12,781 bases of DNA from Thermoplasmata archaeon (GCA_021827885.1 JAKAUD010000199.1:1-12781), one strand, 5' to 3'; shown: positions 1-7,198, numbered from the stretch's first letter. The notes: generated from the sequence alone by a model not told the origin. Numbers and translations: made by a program.

Positions 1-461
1 CAGATTACGTACTAATAACGCACTATCATCCTGACCATATAGGAGGATTGAAGCTAATTCTGGATAATTTTAAGTCTGATGTCTTTGTACCTGACGCTGA
101 AGTTGATGTGGTGCTTGGAAAGGCGATGATGATTCCTGCAAAAACAATTCTGTCGAAAATCGTATCAAGAATGATGAAAGTCGAGCCGGTGAAGGATGTG
201 AAAAAGGCATCAGAGCTACATATGAACGGCATTACAGTCATAGAGACTCCGGGGCACACCCCGGGAAGCACATCGTATTATTTTGAAAAAGATGGCGTTA
301 TTTTTGTAGGCGATGCTATCACGAATAAATCAGGAGTACCAACAATTAATAAAGGATTCACTCTTGATATGAAACAGGCTGAGAAATCTAAGGCCCTTAT
401 CTTAGAGAAAAAGCCTTCAATAGTTCTCGCAGGACACGGGAAACCACTAATAAATAGATAG
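1..461 (+). CDS. Metallo-beta-lactamase-fold hydrolase, 5' end cut by window edge
   Basis: The reading frame is open from position 3, so the gene begins to the left of the window. The TTG at 48 is internal, because the zinc-binding motif THYHPDH lies before it at about 18-38. Visible MBL motifs in order are HxHxDH (THYHPDHIGGL), the third-motif histidine in TPGHTPGS, the bridging aspartate in FVGDAI, and the late histidine in LAGHGKP near the C-terminus. This is the glyoxalase II-like layout of a two-metal hydrolase, and all recognisable ligands are present. The substrate cannot be told from sequence; thioester, lactone or phosphoester hydrolysis are all found in the family. The gene stops with TAG at 459-461, just before the tnpB remnant, which therefore inserted in the intergenic space and not into this gene. 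Confidence 0.9.
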   Translation, partial: DYVLITHYHPDHIGGLKLILDNFKSDVFVPDAEVDVVLGKAMMIPAKTILSKIVSRMMKVEPVKDVKKASELHMNGITVIETPGHTPGSTSYYFEKDGVIFVGDAITNKSGVPTINKGFTLDMKQAEKSKALILEKKPSIVLAGHGKPLINR

Positions 462-532
462 AACTGCAAACCTTAAAATGATTTTGCTTCAATGAATTTC
501 AATTCTATTTTACGATCATCTGAGCAAGAAAG

Positions 533-552
533 CTCCAATCTTTAGAGAGGAG
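533..552 (+). repeat. Left hairpin of the tnpB element
   Basis: CTCC at 533-536 pairs with GGAG at 549-552. An inner TC at 539-540 pairs with GA at 545-546 around a TTTA loop, leaving a 2x2 mismatch between the two helices. It lies 45 bases before the tnpB start and resembles the hairpin downstream of tnpB, so it is read as the left-end subterminal palindrome. Confidence 0.4.
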
Positions 553-563
553 ATGAATTGCGA

Positions 564-576
564 TATAATTATTATA
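564..576 (+). promoter_or_regulatory. TATA-like box of tnpB
   Basis: An A+T-only stretch reading ATAATTATTATAT lies about 22 to 34 bases before the ATG at 598, the usual distance for an archaeal TATA box serving a leaderless message. Confidence 0.35.
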
Positions 577-597
577 TCCAATGGAATTGTGTAAATA

Positions 598-1766
598 ATG
601 ATTAAGGCTCTTAAAGTGCGATTGTACCCGAATGAAGCACAATCCTTGCTTCTGGAAAAGCACTTTGGATCCTGCCTTTTGTATGGAACTATTTTCTTGT
701 GATCAGGAACAGGTATTATGCAGATCACAGGAATGAAGAGAAAAAAGGGCTAACCGCTTTCGATACCATGAGAATGCTCACCGAACTCAAGAAAGAAAAG
801 GACTGACTGTATGAGGTCAATTCCCAGAGTCTCCAGCATTCTCTCGTGAAACTGGACATGGCATTCAAGTCATTCTTCAGGCACAACACAGACTATCCGA
901 CATACAAATCGAAGAAAGACAACCAATACTTCATTGTGCCATCCGGTTTCAAGAGTGCAACCAAAAAATTGATCATTCCGAGGTTCACGGAAGGAATCAT
1001 CTTCATGGACAAACACAAAATCCCGAAGAATGTAAAGCAGGCAGTCATATCGAAGGACGTGGATCGCTATTACGCCTCAATCCAATATGAATCTGAAGAA
1101 GCACCAGGGAAGGGAATCGGTACGATAGGCATAGACATGGGAATAAAGGCATTCATAACCACTTCTGACGGTTCGCAGGTAGAACCGTTGAACTCATACC
1201 GCAACATGGAGAAGAAGCTGAAGAGGCAGCAGAAGAAACTATCAAGGAAGAAGAAGGGATCTAACAACAGAAAGAAGCAGGTAACGAAAGTGCAGAAAAT
1301 ACACCAGCAGATCAGGGATGCCAGGTCAGACTACCATCATAAGGTATCAACGGCGATAGCCAAGCACTATGGTACCATTGCAATTGAAGACCTGAACACA
1401 TCAGGCATGCATCAGAACTACCATCTTTCAAAGAGTATAACCGATCAGGGATGGTATCAGTTCAGGCAGATGCTTGCCTATAAGATGGAGTGGAGAAACG
1501 GTGAACTCATCGAGATAGGAAGGTTCGATCCCTCATCGAAGCTCTGCTCAGCCTGCGGAAACACAAAGCATGATCTGGAACTCTCAGATCGCATATACCA
1601 CTGTGATGCATGCAATCTCTCCATAGACAGGGATCTGAATGCAGCAATAAACATCCGTAACATCGGATTGATAAAGGTAGGGAAGGGCATTCCCGAATTC
1701 ACGCCTGTGGAAAGTGCTACAGCGGCGGAACTCCTTAAGGGAGGTCTACGAGTTGCCACTCTATGA
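598..1766 (+). pseudogene. tnpB: tnpB (RNA-guided nuclease of IS605 type), frameshift plus nonsense
   Basis: Translation from ATG 598 gives a typical TnpB start (MIKALKVRLYPNEAQ) up to FGSC at 675. The homologous continuation FVWNYF resumes in another frame at 678, consistent with loss of one base near 676-677. That frame meets TGA at 804-806, exactly where the family has a Trp in KKEKDxLYEVNSQSL, so TGG to TGA is likely. The rest is open to 1766. Repaired, the protein would be about 389 residues, normal for TnpB. The C-terminal 306 codons (GTG at 846) keep the RuvC residues: Asp in GIDMGIK, Glu in IAIEDLN and Asp in DRDLNAA, plus the CSAC/CDAC zinc finger. The missing part is the N-terminal wedge/recognition region. 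A truncated product from 846 is possible, but nothing shows that it is made. Confidence 0.88.
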
Positions 1767-1806
1767 ATCAGGAACCTCCGATCCTTCAGGGAGGAGAGGA
1801 TGTCAC
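1740..1806 (+). ncRNA. Possible 3' part of an omega-RNA scaffold
   Basis: In characterised TnpB systems the guide RNA scaffold overlaps the tnpB 3' end and runs to the right end of the element, with the guide taken from flanking DNA. Here the last codons and the following bases contain two small stem-loops: GAGT/ACTC at 1750-1761 with loop TGCC, and CTCC-TCC/GGA-GGAG at 1776-1796 (alternatively CCTCC/GGAGG at 1775-1794). The predicted guide would begin at 1807. Expression is not shown and the protein partner is broken, so this may be a fossil. Confidence 0.35.
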
Positions 1807-1838
1807 AATTGCCACAATTTCTAATTCGTTTGGAAATA

Positions 1839-1845
1839 TTTTTTT
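1839..1845 (+). terminator. T-tract after the tnpB element
   Basis: A run of seven T on the plus strand lies about 70 bases after the tnpB stop. Archaeal transcription often ends in such tracts without a hairpin. It would allow a short guide segment after 1806. Confidence 0.3.
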
Positions 1846-1982
1846 AGGGTTTTCATGGTTTTCAGGGACAGTTAGGCAAAATGAAAGCAGGGGATAAGAA
1901 TGAGGCAGTTAATCCAATATCAAAGAATGGAGTCACATTGATTATGAGAGATTCTAAATAATTTCTGGAAATTCGCATTCAA

Positions 1983-2001
1983 TTTATATTATTCATATAA
2001 A
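1983..2001. repeat. A+T palindrome between tnpB and alaX
   Basis: TTTATAT at 1983-1989 and ATATAAA at 1995-2001 form a perfect 7-base-pair stem with a 5-base loop. It lies 27 bases beyond the stop codon of the minus-strand AlaX gene, so it may mark its 3' end. It could equally be a TATA-like element. Confidence 0.3.
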
Positions 2002-2027
2002 GTTAGTAAAGGGGCTGGATGACCACT

Positions 2028-2738
2028 CTATAATGAAATGCTGATTCTCTTGCTCACTTTTCCTTTTACCAGTGTCGTTTTGAACTTTACTTCACCTACT
2101 TCTGAGGTATTCTTCACATGAGTACCGTGATCAATTTGATACGGCAGATTGCCTATTTTTACTAGCCTTATCTGCGGATGTTCCGGAACGATTCCCCTTG
2201 AGATCGCCATTAAGTCGCCATCTGATAATACTGAGGATCTTGGCCTATATTCAAATTCTACATTGACACCTTTCTTGATTATTTCATTGGTTTCTGCTTC
2301 TAATTTTTTTACGATTTCCTCACTGATTTCAGGTATTTCCAGATCAACCCATGCCTGATCATCATATGTTTGGTTTATCCTGTTGCCTGCCTTGTAATCT
2401 CTATAAGCTATTCCAGTTATGATTCTCAATGCAGTTCTGAATTTCATATGTCCATAACGTACGTCCCAGTCAATATACTGCTTGACTTCTTTTCCTTTAA
2501 TGCTATCCGGATAAGTGTCGTGTGAAATTAAGTGTACGTTTGTTCCATCATTCCATGTATCGATTATTTCAAATTCCTTACCATCTATGGTTATCTTCCC
2601 CCTATCGTTTGGCTGGCCTTCACCCGTTGGATAAAAAACTGTATTGTCCACCACCAAATCGGTAAATTCATTGAATATTACTTTACCAGTGGCCTCTTTC
2701 AAATAATTATTGTCCAGATATGCTAACTTAGTTTCCAT
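2028..2738 (-). CDS. alaX: AlaX-type alanyl-tRNA editing protein homologue with altered metal site
   Basis: The 236-residue protein matches free-standing AlaX (AlaX-M size), which in trans deacylates mischarged Ser- or Gly-tRNA(Ala). It starts with a divergent glycine motif, FYPTGEGQP at 35-43, where the family usually has GGGQP. The helix 95-108 (YGHMKFRTALRIIT) aligns with the family HTALH helix but has Arg101 and Arg105 where the two zinc-binding histidines are expected. The C-terminal motif QIDHGTHVKNTSEVG (201-215) aligns with the family CGGTHV motif but has Asp203 in place of Cys; His207 is kept and an extra His204 is present. So three of the four usual ligands are changed while the fold motifs and length remain. 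It may edit without zinc, bind metal differently, or have another role. The start is ATG with a TATA box 27 bases upstream. The neighbour folC is divergent and functionally unrelated. Confidence 0.85.
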   Translation of the reverse strand: METKLAYLDNNYLKEATGKVIFNEFTDLVVDNTVFYPTGEGQPNDRGKITIDGKEFEIIDTWNDGTNVHLISHDTYPDSIKGKEVKQYIDWDVRYGHMKFRTALRIITGIAYRDYKAGNRINQTYDDQAWVDLEIPEISEEIVKKLEAETNEIIKKGVNVEFEYRPRSSVLSDGDLMAISRGIVPEHPQIRLVKIGNLPYQIDHGTHVKNTSEVGEVKFKTTLVKGKVSKRISISL

Positions 2739-2760
2739 TGTAATCCCTTATTCATTTTCC

Positions 2761-2770
2761 CTTTTATCCT
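2761..2770 (-). promoter_or_regulatory. TATA-like box of alaX
   Basis: On the minus strand the sequence reads AGGATAAAAG, centred about 27 bases before the ATG at 2738, consistent with a leaderless transcript. Confidence 0.45.
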
Positions 2771-2933
2771 TTTTCCTTTCCCAGTATAGCATCTGTTAAG
2801 ATCAAATTTCTGAATATTGAATAGTTATCCCAACCACGCCGAGCCCAGCATTAACGGTTCGTTTTTGTCTTTCATTGGACAGATTATATATCAAGGAATG
2901 CAGAAAAAGGTGAAAAACAATGACTCACTAAAG

Positions 2934-2941
2934 ATAAATAT
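2934..2941 (+). promoter_or_regulatory. TATA-like box of folC
   Basis: ATAAATAT lies 22 to 25 bases before the TTG codons at 2959 and 2962, supporting a leaderless folC message. A second candidate, TTATATA at 2884-2890, would give a leader of about 45 bases. Confidence 0.4.
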
Positions 2942-2958
2942 TTGATAGCGCTAACACC

Positions 2959-4236
2959 TTGTTGGATTCTGAAAAACTTGAGTCTCTGTACAGGCTTAAA
3001 CGGGATGAGATAAAATATGATCTTAATGTCATGAATATTTTTGACAAGTTTTTGGGCTATCCGCATAAAAACTTTTCCAGTTTTCATGTTGCCGGAACTA
3101 ATGGAAAAGGCTCAACCGCCTCTTTAATATTCAATATAATCAGGCAGAGGTATAAAACTGGCCTTTACACTTCCCCACACTTAAGAAGATTTAATGAGAG
3201 AATCTTCATTCATGACAGAGAGATTTCAGATTCTGAAATTGAAAAATTCCTGGACTTTATTGAACCGTTTATTATGGAGAATTCAAAAATAGGCAGAAAC
3301 CCAACTTTTTTTGAAGCCACCACTGAGCTTGCTTTCCAGGCATTCAATGAGAACAGGATTGATTATGGCGTTATCGAGGTTGGTCTTGGTGGAAGGCTTG
3401 ATGCTACAAATGTAATCGAACCCGAGATTTCGGTGATCACAAAAATAGGGTTTGACCATGCAGATCGCCTCGGTGGCACACTCCAGTCAATTGCTTATGA
3501 GAAAGCCGGAATAATTAAGAATGGAAAACCTGTAATAACCTCGGAAAACAAGGATGAGGCCATAAAAGAAATTAGATTCGTTGCAAAGAGAAGAAACAGC
3601 AAACTGGTAGAAATCAAGAATTCCTGCCAGATAAAGAATGTATCCAATACAGAGGATGGATTATTTTTTGATTTGACAACTGAAAAAAATGAATATGAAA
3701 TAAAATCACGACTGATTGGAGAATTTCAAATTGATAACATCTGTTCAGCGGTAAAGGCTATCGAAACTTCATCCATCGATTTAGATCCAGAGCAGATACA
3801 GGAAGGGATTAGCAAGACAAGGTGGGCGGGAAGATTTGAAATTATAAAGAAAAATCCAAGAATCCTTATTGATTGCTCGCACAATCCTCCAGCAGCAAAT
3901 TCACTATCCCTCTCATATAATAAGATGTTTAATGACAACCCTGTCTTGCTGGTAGGAATGCTGTCAGATAAAGACCATTACTCCTATGTGAGAAATATAA
4001 GAAAGATTTCAGATCATATCATCTTTACGAGGCCTGATGAGCCTGACAGGAGCCTTGACCCCAGGATTCTTTATAATGAATCAGCGAACCTGTTCAATGA
4101 AGTAAAGGTCATTCAGGACCCTGCTGAGGCATATGAATATGCAAAATCGTTAGGAAAGCCAATTGTCGTTACCGGATCTATGTATCTTGTAGGAAAAATA
4201 GCTGAAATCGAAAATTTGAATACCTATCCTTTCTGA
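2959..4236 (+). CDS. folC: Folylpolyglutamate synthase / dihydrofolate synthase
   Basis: FolC is a cytoplasmic Mur-ligase-family enzyme. It uses ATP to add glutamate to folates, and often also to dihydropteroate. In the 425-residue product the P-loop is AGTNGKGS (45-52), followed by the folate-site motif TSPHL (71-75), FFEATTELAF (117-126) and EVGLGGRLDATN (140-151). The C-terminal domain carries RWAGRFE (288-294) and IDCSHNPPAAN (304-314), the usual D-x-x-HNP signature. Length is normal and no key residue is missing. There is no ATG near the start: an in-frame stop at 2935-2937 leaves TTG at 2959 or 2962 as the only choices, and the TATA-like box fits either. Whether it is monofunctional or bifunctional cannot be decided from sequence. 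The gene stands alone, with orc1/cdc6 166 bases downstream on the same strand. Confidence 0.93.
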   Translation: MLDSEKLESLYRLKRDEIKYDLNVMNIFDKFLGYPHKNFSSFHVAGTNGKGSTASLIFNIIRQRYKTGLYTSPHLRRFNERIFIHDREISDSEIEKFLDFIEPFIMENSKIGRNPTFFEATTELAFQAFNENRIDYGVIEVGLGGRLDATNVIEPEISVITKIGFDHADRLGGTLQSIAYEKAGIIKNGKPVITSENKDEAIKEIRFVAKRRNSKLVEIKNSCQIKNVSNTEDGLFFDLTTEKNEYEIKSRLIGEFQIDNICSAVKAIETSSIDLDPEQIQEGISKTRWAGRFEIIKKNPRILIDCSHNPPAANSLSLSYNKMFNDNPVLLVGMLSDKDHYSYVRNIRKISDHIIFTRPDEPDRSLDPRILYNESANLFNEVKVIQDPAEAYEYAKSLGKPIVVTGSMYLVGKIAEIENLNTYPF

Positions 4237-4266
4237 TTCCTTGTTCTGTGATACTGGAATAACTAG

Positions 4267-4283
4267 TTTTTAATAATTAAAAA
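4267..4283. repeat. Perfect 17-base A+T palindrome between folC and orc1
   Basis: TTTTTAATAATTAAAAA is an odd-length perfect palindrome (8-base arms, central A) 30 bases after the folC stop. It could be the folC termination region (T5 on either strand), an operator for orc1, or an easily melted element. No ORB or mini-ORB origin box was recognised nearby. Confidence 0.4.
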
Positions 4284-4392
4284 TCTAATCTGCTATCAAT
4301 GATAAGGTTACAAGCAGCCCATAGATAACAGACATGATTCAGATTCTGGTAAAAAAAGGGTTTAGTATGCCGGACGATTAGTGATGACTTGC

Positions 4393-4397
4393 AGGTG
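4393..4397 (+). promoter_or_regulatory. Ribosome binding site of orc1/cdc6
   Basis: AGGTG lies five bases before the GTG at 4403 and matches the archaeal anti-Shine-Dalgarno. It decides the GTG start and implies a leadered message, unlike most first genes here. Confidence 0.55.
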
Positions 4398-4402
4398 TTA
4401 TA

Positions 4403-5695
4403 GTGAATCCCTTTGATAAGTATGAAAAACAGAGTAAAATTTTAAAAGGCGATTTATCTGCCCTCACTTCATCCCACATACCAGATAATTTTCCTCACAG
4501 AGAACGCCAAATCAATTTGATGGTGGAGGCCCTAAGCAGCATAATGAGGAATTCCCGCCCCTCAAATCTTCTTTTATATGGAAAAACGGGAACCGGAAAA
4601 TCATCTATAACCCAATATGTTATGTCAAAACTCGCTGAAAAAGCGCCAGACTCGATTCTTTCATGTTACCTGAATTGCCAGACCTTTGATTCCCCCTATT
4701 CAATCCTTATAAATGTTGCAAAGTCCGTATCCGGGAATGATAATATTCCTCCTTCAGGATGGCCCTTGGATAGAGTTTACACAGAATTAAGTTCAAAGAT
4801 AGAAAAAAGCAAAAAATACCTGGTCATAATACTGGATGAAATTGATAAGCTCGTAGAAAAGAATGGTGGAGATTCCCTGTATGTGATTTTAAAGGCCGCC
4901 GATGAATCAAAAGGAGCTAAGACGTCTATTATAGGCATAACAAACGACACATCATTCACTGAAAAGCTTGATTCTCGTGTGAAAAGCAGGTTGAATCAGG
5001 AGAGTATTGTCTTCCCACCCTATAACGCATCCGAACTGAAGGATATTCTTGAGCCAAGGGTCAAAGGTATATTGGCTGAGAACGCGATAGAAGAACCCGC
5101 ACTTAACCTGTGCGCCGCGATTGGAGCACAGGAGCATGGTGATGCAAGAAAGGCCATTGATCTTATGAGAATTGCAATTGAACTTGCAATCAGGGATGAC
5201 AAAGAGATTGTTACTACTGAGCACGTTTACAGGTCAAGAGACAGGCTTGAAACTGATGTCCTGAAGGAAACCATAAGGACATTGCCAACGCATACAAAAA
5301 TAGTCATAATGGGTTGTATAGCTGCGAGTGAAATGAATAAAACTAATATGATAACAGGCGAGATCTATGCAAATTACAAGGATATATGCCATGATATGAA
5401 GATTCCCCCGGTGTCATCTCGCAGGGTCTCTGATCTTCTCTCGGATCTCGAGGATGCAGGCTTGATAACCACAACCATACGGAGTCTTGGACGTTATGGC
5501 AGAACACGGTATATCCAGCTCAATGAAAAGGAGAAAGAGATGAAGAAATACCTGATGGAAGATGAAGAAATGGGAAACTTCGAAGCCTCCACAAAATCAA
5601 TCCAGACCAGGTTTGGTAATTATGAGGCAAATAACACCAACCTTGATAAAATACTTACCGCAGCAGATGAGGGTTCGGAAGCGGAGATCTCTTAA
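4403..5695 (+). CDS. cdc6: Orc1/Cdc6-type replication initiator
   Basis: This AAA+ ATPase binds archaeal origins and helps load the MCM helicase. The 430-residue protein has Walker A GKTGTGKS (60-67), Walker B VIILDEIDKL (141-150), sensor 1 around GITND (178-182), a box VII-like RVKSRL (192-197) and sensor 2 in HGDARKAIDL (245-254). A C-terminal winged-helix domain follows (about 290-375), ending in the typical GRYGRTRYI. The last 50 residues are an acidic, probably flexible tail containing a weak PCNA-box-like QTRFGNY (401-407). All ATPase motifs are intact. Translation starts at GTG with a good AGGTG site. The stop codon shares TTAA with the stop of the convergent methyltransferase gene. 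Initiator genes often lie beside an origin in archaea, but I recognise no origin boxes in the 166 bases upstream. Confidence 0.95.
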   Translation: MNPFDKYEKQSKILKGDLSALTSSHIPDNFPHRERQINLMVEALSSIMRNSRPSNLLLYGKTGTGKSSITQYVMSKLAEKAPDSILSCYLNCQTFDSPYSILINVAKSVSGNDNIPPSGWPLDRVYTELSSKIEKSKKYLVIILDEIDKLVEKNGGDSLYVILKAADESKGAKTSIIGITNDTSFTEKLDSRVKSRLNQESIVFPPYNASELKDILEPRVKGILAENAIEEPALNLCAAIGAQEHGDARKAIDLMRIAIELAIRDDKEIVTTEHVYRSRDRLETDVLKETIRTLPTHTKIVIMGCIAASEMNKTNMITGEIYANYKDICHDMKIPPVSSRRVSDLLSDLEDAGLITTTIRSLGRYGRTRYIQLNEKEKEMKKYLMEDEEMGNFEASTKSIQTRFGNYEANNTNLDKILTAADEGSEAEIS

Positions 5696-6333
5696 TCAAT
5701 CATAAAACACATGTCATCCGAAACATGAACCAGAGTAAAGTTGTTATTCTTTGCAAAATCCTTGGGAGCAGAAGTCCAGTCGTAATTATCGATAACAATA
5801 ATAAAATTATCTGACAGGTGTGGAAGAATTGAGTTAAGTTCAAATGTAACATGTTCGTATGTGTGCGTCGAGTCGTGAAAGAACATGTCTATCTTCCCGT
5901 ATTTGGAAAGCTGTTCTTTTAACGTTTTCGCAGAATCTCCAAGTATTAGTTCCCATTTAGACTTGAGTTCCTGTGGAATCACAAAACCCACCGGCATCTC
6001 ATCTGCATTCCCATATTTTACTCCAAGATCAAAGCTGACCAACCTTGAAGAACTGCCAAGTGCCTTGAGGATTGCACTTGTGCTTGTGCCTGGACCTACC
6101 CCTGTTTCAAACACTATTTTTGGCCTCGATATCTTGACTGCTATGTATAAAAATGAAAATTCGTCCTCCGATATTTGCCAGAAATCCCTTCCATTGATCT
6201 TCTCCAGTAACCCCTTTTGAAAAATGTTTGCCTCTGATTCCAGTTCTCGGAGATTGTCCACTTCGTGATTGTATCTTCTTTCCAGTTGCCTGATTATGGA
6301 TTCATTCAACGACAATTTCCAGTTCCCTCTCAA
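5692..6333 (-). CDS. Class I SAM-dependent methyltransferase-like protein (Methyltransf_24 type)
   Basis: The product (up to 213 residues) has a Rossmann-type motif I VFETGVGPGTS (74-84), an acidic end of strand 2 in VSFDLG (99-104), LGDSAKTL (131-138), and the motif-4 region IDMFFHDSTHTYEHV (148-162) followed by IIVIDNYDW. This FxHDxxHxYE pattern is typical of the family that also includes cephalosporin-hydroxylase-like and sugar or small-molecule methyltransferases. The substrate is unknown. The N-terminal 60 residues are helical and charged. The start is uncertain: TTG at 6333 has no ribosome site, whereas TTG at 6315 is preceded by AGAGGG at a good distance. The 5' end overlaps the upstream UPF0173 gene by 32 bases (or 14), so the two are probably one transcript. 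The 3' end shares TTAA with orc1/cdc6. Confidence 0.8.
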   Translation of the reverse strand: MRGNWKLSLNESIIRQLERRYNHEVDNLRELESEANIFQKGLLEKINGRDFWQISEDEFSFLYIAVKISRPKIVFETGVGPGTSTSAILKALGSSSRLVSFDLGVKYGNADEMPVGFVIPQELKSKWELILGDSAKTLKEQLSKYGKIDMFFHDSTHTYEHVTFELNSILPHLSDNFIIVIDNYDWTSAPKDFAKNNNFTLVHVSDDMCFMID

Positions 6334-6997
6334 TATCCATGATTATTGCCCTGGCATTAGTCTCTTCTTCAACCATCTCTTTGAAATGCCCGGCATCCTG
6401 TTTTATCATATCAAATGTGTTATAGTGCATGGGAATCACAATTTTTGGGTTGATCATGTTGACTGCATGAATTGCATCTTCCGGCCCCATAGTATAATGG
6501 CCACCAATAGGAAGCATTGCTATGTCAGGTCGGTATATCTCACCTATAAGTTTCATGTCAGAAAACAGGCCGGTATCTCCTGCGTGATATACTCTTGTGT
6601 TTCCATTATCCAAAATCATTCCACCGGGATTTCCAGCGAATTTTTCCTCGAAGCTTGAGGAGTGCAATGCGGGAACAGCAGTAATTTTGATTCCATCAAT
6701 TGTTATGCTTCCGCTAAAATTAAGATCGTGAATTGCCAAACTGTGGTCTTTCTCCTGAAGAAGCCATGCCAGTTCAACCATTGTAACGATTGGTGCCTTG
6801 TTCTTAGTCGCTATTGGCAGAGCGTCTGCGACGTGATCTGAGTGCCCATGCGTTGCCACTACGATATCTGCTTTCACGTCGTCCCTTTTAATTTTGGCTA
6901 CCGGGTTGTGTTCAATAAAAGGATCTATCAGGATATTTTTCCCCATATCTATATTAAAACATGCATGTCCGTGCCATGTCATCTTTATTTTATTCAT
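6302..6997 (-). CDS. UPF0173-family metal-dependent hydrolase (MBL fold)
   Basis: The 231-residue protein has the compact metallo-beta-lactamase layout of the UPF0173/YtkL family: WHGHACF near the start (8-14), THGHSDH (49-55), PALHSSS (109-115), HAGDTGLF (138-145) and IPMHYNTF (188-195). All metal ligands (His50, His52, Asp54, His55, His112, Asp141, His191) are present. Family members are cytoplasmic hydrolases whose physiological substrate is mostly unknown, so no reaction is assigned. It starts at ATG 6997, with a TATA-like box about 27 bases upstream, and is the first gene of a two-gene minus-strand unit with the methyltransferase-like gene. It is unrelated in subtype to the MBL gene at the left edge. 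Confidence 0.93.
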   Translation of the reverse strand: MNKIKMTWHGHACFNIDMGKNILIDPFIEHNPVAKIKRDDVKADIVVATHGHSDHVADALPIATKNKAPIVTMVELAWLLQEKDHSLAIHDLNFSGSITIDGIKITAVPALHSSSFEEKFAGNPGGMILDNGNTRVYHAGDTGLFSDMKLIGEIYRPDIAMLPIGGHYTMGPEDAIHAVNMINPKIVIPMHYNTFDMIKQDAGHFKEMVEEETNARAIIMDIERELEIVVE

Positions 6998-7019
6998 GAT
7001 TAGTCAATCAATTTATTTA

Positions 7020-7028
7020 CTTATATTT
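7020..7028 (-). promoter_or_regulatory. TATA-like box of the UPF0173 gene
   Basis: On the minus strand the region reads AAATATAAG, centred about 27 bases before the ATG at 6997. It would drive the hydrolase-methyltransferase pair. Confidence 0.45.
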
Positions 7029-7198
7029 TAGGTATCAGACTTTGATCTTCAGGAACAAGAATGCATCTTTCCGCTGGCTGAATGTGCGAGATATGGGATC
7101 TACCACCGTTATTAACAGGAAAAGTAAGCATCAGCGTGAACAATAATGCAATCAACCCTTGACAACACATTCCAATTGAATGCCTCCTACGCAAAAAG

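Larger units (their letters stand above)
521..1806 (+). mobile_element. Decayed IS200/IS605-type element carrying only tnpB
   Basis: The element is defined by a broken tnpB gene (598-1766) flanked by two related imperfect hairpins, one at 533-552 and one at 1775-1796, as expected for the subterminal palindromes of IS200/IS605 elements. There is no tnpA Y1 transposase gene, no terminal inverted repeat and no target duplication to look for, which fits this superfamily. The right end probably lies at the GTCAC at 1802-1806. The left boundary is approximate (somewhere in 510-532). The gene body looks visibly richer in G and C than its neighbours, suggesting transfer. Both boundaries are inferred by eye and could be off by tens of bases. 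Confidence 0.65.

Noticed and set aside
48..461. TTG at 48 as the start of the first MBL gene
   Set aside because: The frame is open to the left edge and the HxHxDH metal motif lies upstream of 48, so the true start is outside the window.
1808..1820. A 13-base identity (ATTGCCACAATTT) between the presumed guide position after tnpB and 7483-7495 in rpr2
   Set aside because: About one such 13-base repeat is expected by chance in an A+T-rich window of this size. The first guide base does not match and tnpB is broken.
1881..1961. 26-codon ORF (MKAGDKNEAVNPISK...) between tnpB and alaX
   Set aside because: No ribosome site or well-placed TATA box, and too short to judge coding potential.
2898..2945. 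15-codon ORF (MQKKVKNNDSLKINI) before folC
   Set aside because: The nearby TATA-like TTATATA is only about 10 bases upstream, so the ORF start would precede the transcript start.
4381..4387. GTGATGA resembling a C box of a C/D-box small RNA
   Set aside because: No D box (CTGA) at a suitable distance, and it lies in the orc1 leader next to the ribosome site.
6269..6658. Plus-strand open frame opposite the UPF0173 gene
   Set aside because: It is antisense to clear metal-binding motifs and resembles no known protein.
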